Of a DNA stretch of 64,000 nucleotides, positions 9,290 to 18,160 are shown in pieces. This stretch comes from CAVZTA01 sp963778025 (GTDB lineage: Bacteria; Chloroflexota; Limnocylindria; Limnocylindrales; CSP1-4): the NCBI GenBank assembly GCA_963778025.1, contig CAVZTA010000005.1, forward strand, positions 233,363 to 297,362, read 5' to 3'. The position numbers and the translations under genes are program-made. How positions within the stretch are numbered: the stretch's first letter is position 1; each line of letters begins with the position of its first letter. The notes beneath the pieces are model-generated. The model was not told the origin of the DNA. It saw nothing but the letters and a program-made list of their open reading frames with translations, and did no database searches.

Positions 9290-9751
9290 TCACGAGTGGC
9301 GCGCCCCGAGGCGCCAGCGGGTCGCCGTGGGCATGTCGCGCCAGGCGAGGACCGTCTCCGGGTCGATCCGGGCGAGCCCACCGTGACCTGACGGGCCCCA
9401 GTCGTCCGGCGTGGGCGTGTAGCCCTCGTACTTCGCCGCGAACGCCGCGCACAGCGCGGTCGCAAGCTCGCCCGTCGGCTGGACCAGCTCGGCCGTGCCG
9501 CTGACGATGACGACATCGTCGACGTCGTCCAGGTGCACCTGCACGCGCCGTTCATGGGCGAGGTTGCGCATCTTCGCGGTCTCGGGCGCGCCGGTCTCGA
9601 GGTACAGGTCGTGGTCGACCATGACGCCCCACACGGGCACGACATGCGGCCGCCCATCGGGCGTGACCGTGCCCAGCCAGTAGCCGCCGGCCGCGGTCAG
9701 GCGCTCGACGACATGCGCCCAGTCGACGAGCTGGCCACCCTCCTGCGGCAC
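9290..9751 (-). CDS. Pyridoxamine 5'-phosphate oxidase family (FMN/F420-type) protein
   Basis: Small flavin- or F420-binding split-barrel protein. Recognisable segments are WAHVVERLTAAGGYWLGTVTPDGRPHVVPVWG, a strand-rich middle (RRVQVHLDDVDDVVIVSGTAELV), KYEGYTP, and the C-terminal PTATRWRLG typical of a PPOX subgroup. The GTG at 9751 is the first ordinary start. However, family-like residues (AERPTSPPAAYGVP) continue upstream as far as 9812, where the only in-frame candidate is CTG at 9814 overlapping the thiolase stop, so the true start is probably upstream or hidden by an indel. Substrate unknown; such proteins reduce or oxidise small heterocycles. Confidence 0.75.
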   Translation of the reverse strand: MPQEGGQLVDWAHVVERLTAAGGYWLGTVTPDGRPHVVPVWGVMVDHDLYLETGAPETAKMRNLAHERRVQVHLDDVDDVVIVSGTAELVQPTGELATALCAAFAAKYEGYTPTPDDWGPSGHGGLARIDPETVLAWRDMPTATRWRLGARHS

Positions 9752-9810
9752 GCCGTAGGCGGCGGGTGGGCTGGTCGGGCGCTCCGCCCGAGGAGGATCC
9801 CGGAACGCGT

Positions 9811-10122
9811 TCAGACGCGCTCGACCGCCATCGCGACCGAGCCGCCGCCGCCGAGGCACAGCGTCGCCATGCCGTAGCGGCCCCGCCGCCGGTCCAGCTC
9901 GTGGACGAGCGTCGTGAGGATCCGCGCGCCGCTGGCGCCGATGGGATGGCCCAGCGCGATGGCGCCGCCGTTGACGTTGACCTTCGACCAGTCGAACCCG
10001 AGCTCGTTGCCGTCGGCCAGCGTCTGGGCGGCGAAGGCTTCGTTGATCTGGTCGTCGTCGGGATCTGGGTCGCCGTCGCGGACGACCGCACGAACCGGCG
10101 CCATCTCGCCCAGTCGCGACGG
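9811..10122 (-). pseudogene. Thiolase (acetyl-CoA acyltransferase) C-terminal remnant
   Basis: Only the last hundred or so residues of a thiolase remain: INEAFAAQTLADGNELGFDWSKVNVNGGAIALGHPIGASGARILTTLVHEL, then LCLGGGGSVAMAVERV. This retains the GHP histidine motif and the second-cysteine motif region (CLGGGGS), but the N-terminal two-thirds with the nucleophilic cysteine is absent. Sequence upstream of about 10120 has no thiolase character, then gives way to a tandem repeat at 10308-10430. A deletion rather than a simple frameshift is the best explanation, so the product is unlikely to be active. Confidence 0.75.
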
Positions 10123-10307
10123 TTGCTGCGAGGAGCATTCCCGGCGGATGGCCATGCGATGCGCGCCTGGCTGCGCGACCCGGCGATGCCCATCGCCGCG
10201 CTGTCGTTCCTGACACCCGCTCGCAGCGCGAGCACTCGCCAGCGGGTGCGTCGTTCGGGCACGACGCAAGGATCGCGGCCGCACTCCGAACCCTCTCAAG
10301 GCTCGGC

Positions 10308-10430
10308 ACGCGAGCATCCGACAGGGACGTTCACACCCGATGGTGGCGAGCGCTCCGGACACGAGCATCTGACAGGAGCCTGACCATGGCGGTGGCAAGC
10401 GCGCCGGACGCGAGCATCTGACAGGGGCAC
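10308..10430. repeat. Three tandem ~50-bp repeats between thiolase remnant and acyl-CoA dehydrogenase
   Basis: The core GAGCATCYGACAGG occurs at 10312, 10363 and 10412 (spacings 51 and 49), each preceded by a conserved GGCGAGCGCTCCGGACACG-like stretch in the last two units. The rest of the gap (10123-10494) has no recognisable gene. This may be a deletion or slippage scar next to the truncated thiolase. Confidence 0.6.
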
Positions 10431-10494
10431 CGGCACGGATGGGTGCCGAACGCGCGACGCGGACAGGTGGCAGGGATGCGTTTCCGGGAGGGGC

Positions 10495-11664
10495 TCAACC
10501 CGGGCGGGCGCGCTCCAGGACGGCGTCGGCCACGATCAGGCGATGGATCTGGTTGGTGCCCTCGTAGATCTGGGCGCCCTTCGCGTCGCGCATGAGGCGT
10601 TCCATGCCCGTCTCGCGTGAGTAGCCCGCGCCGCCGAACAGCTGCACCGCGTCGGTCGTCACGCGCATCGCGACGTCGCTCGCCGTCCATTTCGCGAGCG
10701 ATGACGCCTCGCCCAGCGGCTCACCGCGATCCTTCGCCGCGGCCGCGGCCCGCACCAGCAGCTGCGCCGACACGACATCCCGCCACAGCTCCGCGAGCAT
10801 GAACCGCAGCCCCTGCTGGTCCGCGAGCGGCCCCCCGAACGCCACCCGTTCCTGCAGGTATGCAGCGGCCCGCTCGACGGCCCCCCGCGCCAGGCCCACG
10901 CACGCCGCCGCGATCGAGATCCGCCCCTCGGCCAGCGCGGACAGCGCGATCCGGTAGCCGTCGCCCTCCTCGCCCAGGCGATTCGCGGCCGGGACGGGAC
11001 ACGCCGAGAACACCAGCTCTGCCGCGGGACAGGCACGGATCCCCATCTTCTTCTCGTGCGCGCCGAACGAGAACCCGGGCATCCCCTGCTCGACCAGGAA
11101 CGCCGACAGGCCACGCGCGCCGGCCGACGGATCCGTGACCGCGAAGACGAGGTAACGCTCCGCCTCGGGCGCGTTCGAGATCCAGATCTTGGTGCCGGTC
11201 AGGGCATAGGACGACCCGTCCGCGGACCGCTCGGCTCGGAGACGGATGGCCGCCGCATCCGAGCCCGCGTGCGGCTCCGTCAGCGCGAACGCCCCGAGCG
11301 CCGAGCCCTCGAGCATGGCCGGCAACCAGCGCGCCCGCTGCTCGTCGCTGCCCCAGGTCACGACGGGGTACTGCGAGAGGACGTGGACCGACAGCGACAC
11401 GGCCATCGCCATGTCCACGCGGCCCAGCTCCTCCATCACCAGCGACCAGCCGACATAGGAGAACCCGGCGCCCCCGATCGCCTCGGGGAACGGCGCGGCG
11501 GTCAGGCCCAGCGACCCCATCCGGGCGAACAGCGACCGGTCGTAGCGCTCGGTCTCGTCCCGCTCGATGGCACCCGGGGCGAGCTCCCGCTCCGCGAACT
11601 CACGGGCCGTATCGCGCGCCAGCCGCTCCTCGTCGGTGAGCGGCCAGGGGGATGGATCCGCCAG
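10495..11664 (-). CDS. Acyl-CoA dehydrogenase (CTG start)
   Basis: FAD enzyme that introduces the alpha,beta double bond in acyl-CoA during beta-oxidation, passing electrons to ETF. The 389 residues show the family blocks in order: LTDEERLARDTAREFAERELAP, MEELGRVDMAMAVSLSVH, FALTEPHAGSDAAAIRLRAE, GTKIWISNAPEAERYLVFA, KMGIRACPAAELVF, and the catalytic Glu in YEGTNQIHRL near the C-terminus. The frame upstream of the first ATG (11520) is clearly coding. The only start in range is CTG 11664, eight bases after a strong GGAGGAGG. It is divergent from the sensor kinase. Confidence 0.9.
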   Translation of the reverse strand: MADPSPWPLTDEERLARDTAREFAERELAPGAIERDETERYDRSLFARMGSLGLTAAPFPEAIGGAGFSYVGWSLVMEELGRVDMAMAVSLSVHVLSQYPVVTWGSDEQRARWLPAMLEGSALGAFALTEPHAGSDAAAIRLRAERSADGSSYALTGTKIWISNAPEAERYLVFAVTDPSAGARGLSAFLVEQGMPGFSFGAHEKKMGIRACPAAELVFSACPVPAANRLGEEGDGYRIALSALAEGRISIAAACVGLARGAVERAAAYLQERVAFGGPLADQQGLRFMLAELWRDVVSAQLLVRAAAAAKDRGEPLGEASSLAKWTASDVAMRVTTDAVQLFGGAGYSRETGMERLMRDAKGAQIYEGTNQIHRLIVADAVLERARPG

Positions 11665-11737
11665 CGCCCTGCCTCCTCCATCCGACGTAGTCGGTGCCGA
11701 CCCGGCCGAGGGGGGTCACCCGTTCGGAGCCCGGAGG

Positions 11738-11744
11738 TAGGATA
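11738..11744. promoter_or_regulatory. Candidate bidirectional -10 box (TAGGATA) between acyl-CoA dehydrogenase and kinase
   Basis: TAGGATA reads as TAGGAT on the plus strand (towards the kinase) and TATCCT on the minus strand (towards the dehydrogenase). The identical heptamer lies between the divergent genes at 24150, where both starts are at leaderless distance. Here both genes would have leaders of about 45 and 75 nt. Confidence 0.4.
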
Positions 11745-11788
11745 CCGGCGCCCGAACGCCCGATCCTCTCGACCCAGGGGCTCGATCG

Positions 11789-14425
11789 CTGCCGTCTTCG
11801 ACCGTCGATCTCGACCGGATCGCCTCCGATCCGCTGCTCATCGCGTCCGACGACGCGATCATCGTCACGGACAGGGGCCTGCGCATCCGCGCCTGGAACC
11901 CCGCGGCGGAGCGCCTCTACGGGACCCCGGCCGCGGTCGCGGTCGGCCGCCTCATCGGCGACGTCCTGCGCTCGAACATCGCGGGCGTCCGCTCGGAGGC
12001 GGGCGACGAGATCCTCCTGCCCCCGGTCGCCGAATACCGCGGCCGCACGGTCGACACGGTGCTCGTCGGCCCGAGCGCGGGGCGGACCGTCACGGTCGAC
12101 TTCATCGCGACACCCCTGGTCGACGCGCGTGGTGAGGGGATCGGCATCCTGGGCGTCAATCGCGATGTGTCGGCGATGGTCGCGCTCGAGGACGCGCTCC
12201 TTCAGCTGGCCGCGCGCGAGCCGGACCGCGTCCATACCTCCGCCGAGCTCGGCGAGGTCGCGCTGAGCGCGTTGATCGAGGCGACCGGCGCCCATGCCGG
12301 CATCGTCGCGCGCGCCTCGGACGGACGCTACGAGGTGCTCGCTTCGCGCGGCGTGCCACCGCCGATCCTGGACCAGCTCGTCGCGGCGGACGTCGTGGGT
12401 TCCCGCGTCCGCGCCCTGCTCCAGCTCGGTCCGCGGGTCGTGGGCCACCGGGTCGACGATCCCGCCGCCGACGAGCGCATCGTCGCCGCCGCGCGCGCCG
12501 TGGGCGCCACGTCCTACCTGATGACGGGCCTCGGCCCCGTCGGCGACCCGAACGGGTTCATCGTCCTGGCCACGGCGGCCGACCCGCCGCGCTGGCCGCC
12601 GGAATCGACGTTCGTGACCCTGGCCTCGCAGCTGACGCGAGCCCTCGAGTACGCCGAGCTGCTCGCCGAGATCGACCGTCGCCTCGCCCGCGAGCGCCGG
12701 CTGACCTCGCGGCTCGACTCGCTCATCGGCATCGGCCGGCTCGAGCCCGACGCCGACGCGCGCTCGGCGGCGCAGGCCCTGATCGACCAGCTGGTCGAGA
12801 GCCTGGGCGCCGAGGGCGGCGTCATCGGCTTCGAGGAAGACGGTCGCTATGTGCCCATCGCCGACCACGGCGCGATCGACCGGCTGCCGGCGATCGTCGG
12901 CCGGCGGGTCACGGAGTTCCGGGCCTGGCAGCGGTTCGAGGCGGGCGAGGGCGCGTTCGTCCAGCCGTACGTCGAGGGCGCCGTGTCCCCGTCGATGCTC
13001 GAGGAGTCGCACCAGGCCGGCTTCAGCGCGTATGCCGCGTTCCCGATCCGGACCGAGGGCCGCCTGCGCGGCGTGGCGGCCCTGTTCTTCGGGCCTTCCG
13101 TCGAGCCCTCGTCGATCGACGCCCGGACGCTGGAGGCGATCGGCCGCGGCGTCTCCATCGCGTTCGACAACCAGCGCCTGCGCGAGCATCTGGTCGCCTC
13201 GGAGGTCCGCTACCGGACGTTGTTCGAGGCATCGCCCGAGCCGTACCTGCTCACGTCCGCGCAGCGGACGGTCCTGGCCGGGAACGGCGCGGCGGCGGCG
13301 CTGTTCCGACTGGCCCCGGCCGCGCTCGTGGGCTGCCCGCTCGACGAGCTGCTCCCGACCGATGCGACGGTGCCCGAGCGAGCCGGCGCGACCGCCGATG
13401 GTGCGCCCCCTCGCGCGTCCCGGCGGAGCCTCGGCTGCCGGCCCGACGGTTCGACGTTCCCGTGCGAGACCCTGGCCCGGACGGTGACCATCGAGGGCGA
13501 GGAGCGAGTCCTGGTCCTCGTCCGCGACCTGTCGGACCAGGAACGCCTCCAGCAGGAGCTCGTCCAGGCGCAGAAGATGGAGGCCATCGGCCTGCTCGTC
13601 GCCGGCGTCGCCCACGAGCTCAACAACCCCCTCGCCGCGATCGTCGGCTTCAGCCAGCTCCTGCGCGCCGATCCGCGCTTGCCCGCGGACATGAAGTCGA
13701 TGGCCGACCAGCTCATCGACCAGACCGACCGGACGCGACGGATCGTCGGCGGCCTGCTCGATTTCGCGCGGCAGCGACCGCCCGAACGTCATCCCACGCC
13801 GATCCGACCGCTCATCCAGAGCGTCATCGACCTCCAGTCGTATTCGTATACCGCCGGCCGGATCACGGTCGAGGTCGACATCGCGCCCGATGTCCCGCAC
13901 GTCGCGCTCGACCGGTCGCAGATCCAGCAGGTCCTCCTGAACCTCACGCTCAACGCCGTCCAGGCGATCGGCGCGGCGCGTGACCACGGCACGCTGCGCA
14001 TCAGCGCCGCGCCGACGGCCGATGGAACCGCACGTCCGGATCGGGATCGAGGACGACGGGAGTGGCATCCCCGAGGCGGATCGAGCCCGCCTGTTCGTGC
14101 CGTTCTTCACGACCAAGGGGCCCGGCGAGGGGACGGGCCTGGGGCTCGCGGTGTCGGCAGGCATCGTCATCGCGCATGGCGGGCGCCTGTGGCACGAGCC
14201 GATGGACAGCGGCGGCAGCCGGTTCGTGATCGAGCTGCCCGTCCACGCGGTGATCGAAGCCGGCCCGTCGGTCGAGGCGGGAACGGTCCCCGTGCCCGTG
14301 CCGGACCTGCCGGTGGGCTCCGCGGTCGCGCCCAGCACGCCCACCCTGCCCATCCCGCCCACCGCCGCCCATCGCCTCGCCGACGCCGGCGTCCGCCGCG
14401 CCCGGTCCGCATCGGGACCGTGTGA
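11789..14425 (+). CDS. PAS/GAF hybrid sensor histidine kinase (frameshifted near 14025)
   Basis: Two-component sensor. Domains in order: PAS (about residues 1-120, ASDDAIIVTDRGLRIRAWNPAAERLYG), GAF (about 150-280), a second GAF (about 310-460), a second PAS (about 465-580), HisKA with phospho-His in GVAHELNNPLAAIVGF (about 600) and HATPase. The N-box (NLTLNAVQAIG) is in one frame; the G boxes (IEDDGSGIPEADRARLF, GTGLGLAVS) are in another after a shift near 14025. A later shift near 14400 would return to the TGA that overlaps the receiver's GTG. No transmembrane span is seen, so it is probably cytoplasmic. The first credible start is CTG 11789, after an in-frame TAG at 11738. The signal sensed is unknown. 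Confidence 0.8.
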   Translation: MPSSTVDLDRIASDPLLIASDDAIIVTDRGLRIRAWNPAAERLYGTPAAVAVGRLIGDVLRSNIAGVRSEAGDEILLPPVAEYRGRTVDTVLVGPSAGRTVTVDFIATPLVDARGEGIGILGVNRDVSAMVALEDALLQLAAREPDRVHTSAELGEVALSALIEATGAHAGIVARASDGRYEVLASRGVPPPILDQLVAADVVGSRVRALLQLGPRVVGHRVDDPAADERIVAAARAVGATSYLMTGLGPVGDPNGFIVLATAADPPRWPPESTFVTLASQLTRALEYAELLAEIDRRLARERRLTSRLDSLIGIGRLEPDADARSAAQALIDQLVESLGAEGGVIGFEEDGRYVPIADHGAIDRLPAIVGRRVTEFRAWQRFEAGEGAFVQPYVEGAVSPSMLEESHQAGFSAYAAFPIRTEGRLRGVAALFFGPSVEPSSIDARTLEAIGRGVSIAFDNQRLREHLVASEVRYRTLFEASPEPYLLTSAQRTVLAGNGAAAALFRLAPAALVGCPLDELLPTDATVPERAGATADGAPPRASRRSLGCRPDGSTFPCETLARTVTIEGEERVLVLVRDLSDQERLQQELVQAQKMEAIGLLVAGVAHELNNPLAAIVGFSQLLRADPRLPADMKSMADQLIDQTDRTRRIVGGLLDFARQRPPERHPTPIRPLIQSVIDLQSYSYTAGRITVEVDIAPDVPHVALDRSQIQQVLLNLTLNAVQAIGAARDHGTLRISAAPTADGTARPDRDRGRREWHPRGGSSPPVRAVLHDQGARRGDGPGARGVGRHRHRAWRAPVARADGQRRQPVRDRAARPRGDRSRPVGRGGNGPRARAGPAGGLRGRAQHAHPAHPAHRRPSPRRRRRPPRPVRIGTV

Positions 14426-14802
14426 ACGGCCATCCGCCGCGCGTCCTCGTGCTCGACGACGAGCAGCCCATCCGCGACTTCCTCGTCAAGGCCCTTCGGA
14501 TCGCGGGCGTCCAGGCCGTCGCGGTGGGGACCGGCCTGGAGGCCGTCGAGCTCGCGATGACGGACGAATTCGACGCGATGCTGTGCGATCACCGGATGGC
14601 CGGCATGTCCGGCACCGCCGTGTACGAGGCGATCGCGGACGTGCGCCCGGAGCTGGCGGCCCGGTTCGTGTTCATGTCGGGCGACGTGCTCAACCCCGAG
14701 CTCCGCTCGTTCGCCACGGATCGCGGGATCGGGCTGCTGGCGAAGCCGTTCGACCTCGCGGCGGTGTCGTCCACGGTCGACCGGGTCCTCGGACGGGCCT
14801 GA
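14422..14802 (+). CDS. Single-domain response regulator receiver protein
   Basis: A 126-residue CheY-like receiver with no output domain. Acidic pocket Asp12-Asp13, phospho-acceptor Asp56 (MLCDHRM), Ser86 and Lys108 (LLAKPFD) are all in place. The GTG start overlaps the kinase stop as GTGTGA, indicating translational coupling and a dedicated pair. With no DNA-binding domain it must act by protein-protein contact or as an intermediate in a phosphorelay. Confidence 0.9.
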   Translation: MNGHPPRVLVLDDEQPIRDFLVKALRIAGVQAVAVGTGLEAVELAMTDEFDAMLCDHRMAGMSGTAVYEAIADVRPELAARFVFMSGDVLNPELRSFATDRGIGLLAKPFDLAAVSSTVDRVLGRA

Positions 14803-14840
14803 GGCGGCCGTCTCACCGCGCCGCCCTGCCGGGCACGCGC

Positions 14841-15701
14841 CTAGCGCGGGTAGCTGAAGAACCCTCGCCCGGTCTTCTGGCCCAGGTGGCCCGCCTCGAC
14901 CAGCTCCTCCAGCACCTTCGGCGGCCGGAACTGCTCGCCACCGAGGCCCTCGTGCAGCACGCGCATGATCCCGAGGCAGACGTCGAGCCCGATGAAATCC
15001 GCGAGGGCCAGCGGGCCCATCGGGTGGTTCAGGCCGACGCGGGCCCCGGTGTCGATGTCCTCGGCGGTCCCGAGCCCTTCCTCGTAGGCACGCATCGCCT
15101 CGCCCAGGAGCGGCATGAGGATGCGATTGACGATGAACCCGGGCCGGTCCGCCGAGACGATGACCTGCTTGTCCATCTCCGCGGCGAGCTCGCGGATCGC
15201 GGCCTCGGTCGCGTCGGAGGTGGCCGAGCCCCGGATGAGCTCGATGAGCGGCATCACCGGCACCGGGCTGAAGAAGTGCATCCCGACGAAGCGCGCGCGG
15301 CGCGCCTGATCGACCGCGGCGGCCAGGCGATCGATCGAGATCGATGACGTGTTGGTGGCGAAGATCGTGGCCATCGGCGCGACGTGGTCCAGCGCGGACC
15401 ACAGGGTCTCCTTGACGGCCGGATCCTCGAACACCGCCTCGACGATGAGCTGGCGGTCGCCGGCCTTGCCCAGGTCGGCGGTCGGATGGATCCGCGCGAG
15501 GATCTCGTCCCGCGCGGCGGCGTCCAGTCGGCCCTTGGCGACGGCACGGTCGAGGTTGCCCGCGATCCGGTCGCGCCCGGCTTCGGCCCGCGAGAGATCC
15601 GGCTCATACAGGACCACATCCTTGCCCACCGCCGCGTGGACCTGGGCGATGCCGTGGCCCATCAGGCCGGCACCGGCGACGAACACCCGCTCGATGGCCA
15701 T
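14841..15701 (-). CDS. 3-hydroxyacyl-CoA (3-hydroxybutyryl-CoA) dehydrogenase
   Basis: NAD-dependent oxidation of L-3-hydroxyacyl-CoA to 3-ketoacyl-CoA. The 286 residues comprise an N-terminal Rossmann fold (VAGAGLMGHGIAQ, residues 8-20), catalytic Ser120 (NTSS), His142 (GMHFFSPVP) and Asn192 (FIVNRI), then the helical dimerisation domain ending KTGRGFFSYPR. Length and motifs fit the Hbd/PaaH type. A TAGCCT hexamer sits six bases upstream of ATG 15701 with no ribosome site, so the mRNA is probably leaderless. Confidence 0.92.
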   Translation of the reverse strand: MAIERVFVAGAGLMGHGIAQVHAAVGKDVVLYEPDLSRAEAGRDRIAGNLDRAVAKGRLDAAARDEILARIHPTADLGKAGDRQLIVEAVFEDPAVKETLWSALDHVAPMATIFATNTSSISIDRLAAAVDQARRARFVGMHFFSPVPVMPLIELIRGSATSDATEAAIRELAAEMDKQVIVSADRPGFIVNRILMPLLGEAMRAYEEGLGTAEDIDTGARVGLNHPMGPLALADFIGLDVCLGIMRVLHEGLGGEQFRPPKVLEELVEAGHLGQKTGRGFFSYPR

Positions 15702-15710
15702 GGCTAGAGG

Positions 15711-16868
15711 CTAACCGGCGGCGACGAGCAACGGGACGTCGACCTCGTCGCGCGTCAGACCGCCGTGGAATGCCTGGAACGTCGCCTCCCACGGGTAGCG
15801 GCCGAGGTCGAGCAGGATCTCGTCGCCGGTCGCGGCCACGACCAGGTCGCCGATCCGCGGCCGGACGTCGTCCCGGACCGTCGGGCCGAACCAGCCGGCC
15901 CCGATCGCCTCGTCACGCGTCAGCACCGCCCAGTGCGTCGGATCGAGACCCGCACGCCACGCGGCCTCCACTCCCGACGCACGCCCGGGATGGGCATGGA
16001 TGTGGCGCGCCCGCGCGTCGCCCGTCACGGTCTCGACGTCTCGCTGCAGGTCTGGCCGCGCCGCCAGGTCCAGCCGGTGGCGATCGGGGACGTCGACCGC
16101 GCCGTGGTCGCCCGTGACGAGCAGCAGCGTCCCGCGCGGGAGCCGGTCGTGGAGCGCCCGCAGCAGGCCGTCGGTCGCGCGGAGGGCCGTCCGCCACGCC
16201 TCGGACTCGACGCCCGCCCGGTGCGCCGCGAAGTCGAGCCGCGGGTCGTAGGTGTACACGAGGGACGGCGCGTCGGCGAGGGCCGCCCCGACCTTCGCGA
16301 CACGCTCCTCGACATCGGAGTTGTGCTCGAGGCCGATCCACTCGGCGCCGCGGAACGCCGCCCGGGTCAGGCCGGACCCGGCGTGCTCGGCCAGCGACAC
16401 GACGGCCGTCCGGATGCCGTGCGCGGCCGCGTCGGCCAGGCGGCTCGGGAACGGCTGCAGCGTCTCCGGCGGGAAACGACCGAGCATCGGCCGGCGGGTC
16501 CCGGGCTCGGCCCAGGTGAGACACTCGATGACCGCGGGCTCGGTCGTCGGGCGGAGGAAGAAGCCGACGATGCCGTGCTCGCCCGACTCGCGGCCCGTTC
16601 CCAGCGAGCACAGGCTCACCGGGGTGGACGACGGGAAGCCGCTGGCGAGGTGGATCGCCGACGGCAGGAGCGAGCGCAGGAACGGCGCGTCCTCGTCGGC
16701 GGCCCGTTCCAGGAGCCGGGTGCCGAGGCCGTCGACCAGCGCGAGGCACACCCGGTCCGCGGGCGGCAGCCTGAACGCCGCGCTCTCGCCGCCAGGCGGT
16801 GCGCCGAGGTGCGCCAGGACGCCCGGCAGGACGTCGGCCAGCGTCGCGGCACTCCGCCAGCCGGTCAT
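15711..16868 (-). CDS. Alkaline-phosphatase-superfamily phosphodiesterase (type I nucleotide pyrophosphatase-like)
   Basis: A 385-residue metal-dependent hydrolase. CLALVDGLGTRLL carries the first metal Asp, FPSSTPVSLCSLGTG the Thr/Ser nucleophile (STP), and LLLVTGDHGAVDVPDRHRLDL the second metal Asp-His pair. A late HxGG (FHGGLTRDEVDVPLL) supplies the last ligand. No signal peptide is seen, so it is probably cytoplasmic. Its ATG overlaps the stop of the MFS gene (TGATG), so the two are coupled. Substrate unknown: a nucleotide sugar, phosphodiester or phosphonate is possible. Confidence 0.85.
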   Translation of the reverse strand: MTGWRSAATLADVLPGVLAHLGAPPGGESAAFRLPPADRVCLALVDGLGTRLLERAADEDAPFLRSLLPSAIHLASGFPSSTPVSLCSLGTGRESGEHGIVGFFLRPTTEPAVIECLTWAEPGTRRPMLGRFPPETLQPFPSRLADAAAHGIRTAVVSLAEHAGSGLTRAAFRGAEWIGLEHNSDVEERVAKVGAALADAPSLVYTYDPRLDFAAHRAGVESEAWRTALRATDGLLRALHDRLPRGTLLLVTGDHGAVDVPDRHRLDLAARPDLQRDVETVTGDARARHIHAHPGRASGVEAAWRAGLDPTHWAVLTRDEAIGAGWFGPTVRDDVRPRIGDLVVAATGDEILLDLGRYPWEATFQAFHGGLTRDEVDVPLLVAAG

Positions 16869-18064
16869 CAGCCGCCGCCGGGTGCGCGCGCCGCGAGGGG
16901 CGTCTCGACCGACCCTCGGCGGGCGACGAGGAGCGTCGCACCGAACGCCGCGATCGCCGCCGACACGAGGAAGGTGCCGCCGAACCCGATGCTCGTCGCC
17001 AGGACCCCGAACACGGCGGGACCGAGCCCGAAGGCCACGTCGAAGAACGCGCTCGCCGTGCCCACGGCGCTTCCGCGCTCGGTCTCGTCGACCCGCGACA
17101 CGGCCAGCGCGATGAGGGCCGGGAACATGAACGTGACGCCGAGCGCGAAGACGACCGTGCCGATGAGGACGCCCGCCGGCGAGCCCACCAGCCCGAGGAT
17201 CGCGAGGCCCAGCCCAGCGACCGCGAGCGCCGCGCCCGACAGGCGAGCGGCGCCCATCGTGTCGGGCAGCTTCGCGAACCGGATGCGCAGGACGACGACC
17301 AGCAACGCGTAGATCGCGAACGGCACGCCCGCCCCGGCCATCCCCAGGTCCTTCGCGTACAGCGGCAGGAACGCCAGGAAGGCCGACATGCCCGCCGCGC
17401 CGGTCAGGATCAGGAAGCCCGGGAAGACCGCGGCGGGATGGAACAGGCGAGCGCGGCGGCGCTCCGCCGCCGGCCGCAGGACGCCCGGCGCGCTCTCGGG
17501 AACGAGCACCGAGAGGACCGCAGCGACGGCGGCGACCACGGCCGCCAGCGCCCACACCGCCTCGAACCCGCCGACCCCGGCGACCGCCTCGCCGACGGGT
17601 GGCCCGACCGCGATGCCCAGGTAGAGCGAGAGCGACACCAGGTTGATCGCCTCGCCACGCCGCTCCGCGGGGGCGAGGTCGCTGCCGGCGGCGAGGACCG
17701 CGACGAAGAAGAACGCGTCGGCGATGCCGAGGACGGACCGGACCGCGATGAACGCCGGGAGCGTCGTCACGAGCAGGTGCGCGGCCAGCGCCCCGATCGC
17801 CATGACCGATCCGAGGATGAGGAGCGGGCGCCGCCCGAACCGATCCGACGCCCAGCCGACGACCGGGCGCATCGCGAGGGCCGCCAACGCGTACGCGCCG
17901 ATGGCCAGCCCGGCGCCCGCGGCGTCGGTCCCGAGACGGGTCGTCGCGAACGGCGAGGCCACCGGCAGGATGAGGCTGACGGCGATGAAGAACGCGAGCG
18001 ACGCGGCGAACAGCGAGCCGAACGCCGGCGTCATGAGCCGCACGCCGGCTGCGGGCGTGGTCAT
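16868..18064 (-). CDS. Major facilitator superfamily transporter
   Basis: A 398-residue inner-membrane protein with about 12 hydrophobic segments. The MFS signature between spans 2 and 3 is clear (PVVGWASDRFGRRPLLILGS). ATG 18064 (MTTPAAGVRL) is preferred because TACGCT lies six bases upstream, in the leaderless arrangement seen repeatedly here. An upstream ATG at 18124 would add 20 atypical residues. Coupled to the phosphodiesterase downstream. Most similar in feel to drug or small-metabolite exporters; substrate not inferable. Confidence 0.88.
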   Translation of the reverse strand: MTTPAAGVRLMTPAFGSLFAASLAFFIAVSLILPVASPFATTRLGTDAAGAGLAIGAYALAALAMRPVVGWASDRFGRRPLLILGSVMAIGALAAHLLVTTLPAFIAVRSVLGIADAFFFVAVLAAGSDLAPAERRGEAINLVSLSLYLGIAVGPPVGEAVAGVGGFEAVWALAAVVAAVAAVLSVLVPESAPGVLRPAAERRRARLFHPAAVFPGFLILTGAAGMSAFLAFLPLYAKDLGMAGAGVPFAIYALLVVVLRIRFAKLPDTMGAARLSGAALAVAGLGLAILGLVGSPAGVLIGTVVFALGVTFMFPALIALAVSRVDETERGSAVGTASAFFDVAFGLGPAVFGVLATSIGFGGTFLVSAAIAAFGATLLVARRGSVETPLAARAPGGG

Positions 18065-18160
18065 CGACGGAGCGTACCGGCCGATCCGCCCTTCGGACGG
18101 TCGTCGGCCCGTCGCCGAGAGCACGAACGGGCGGCCGGCGCCGCCGGTCGCGCTGCGCCG

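Noticed and set aside
9179..9391. Plus-strand frame MAVTSTVAAVTTAAAMIIAGDP in the gap after aldehyde dehydrogenase
   Set aside because: Low-complexity start and then antisense of the PPOX gene; no ribosome site.
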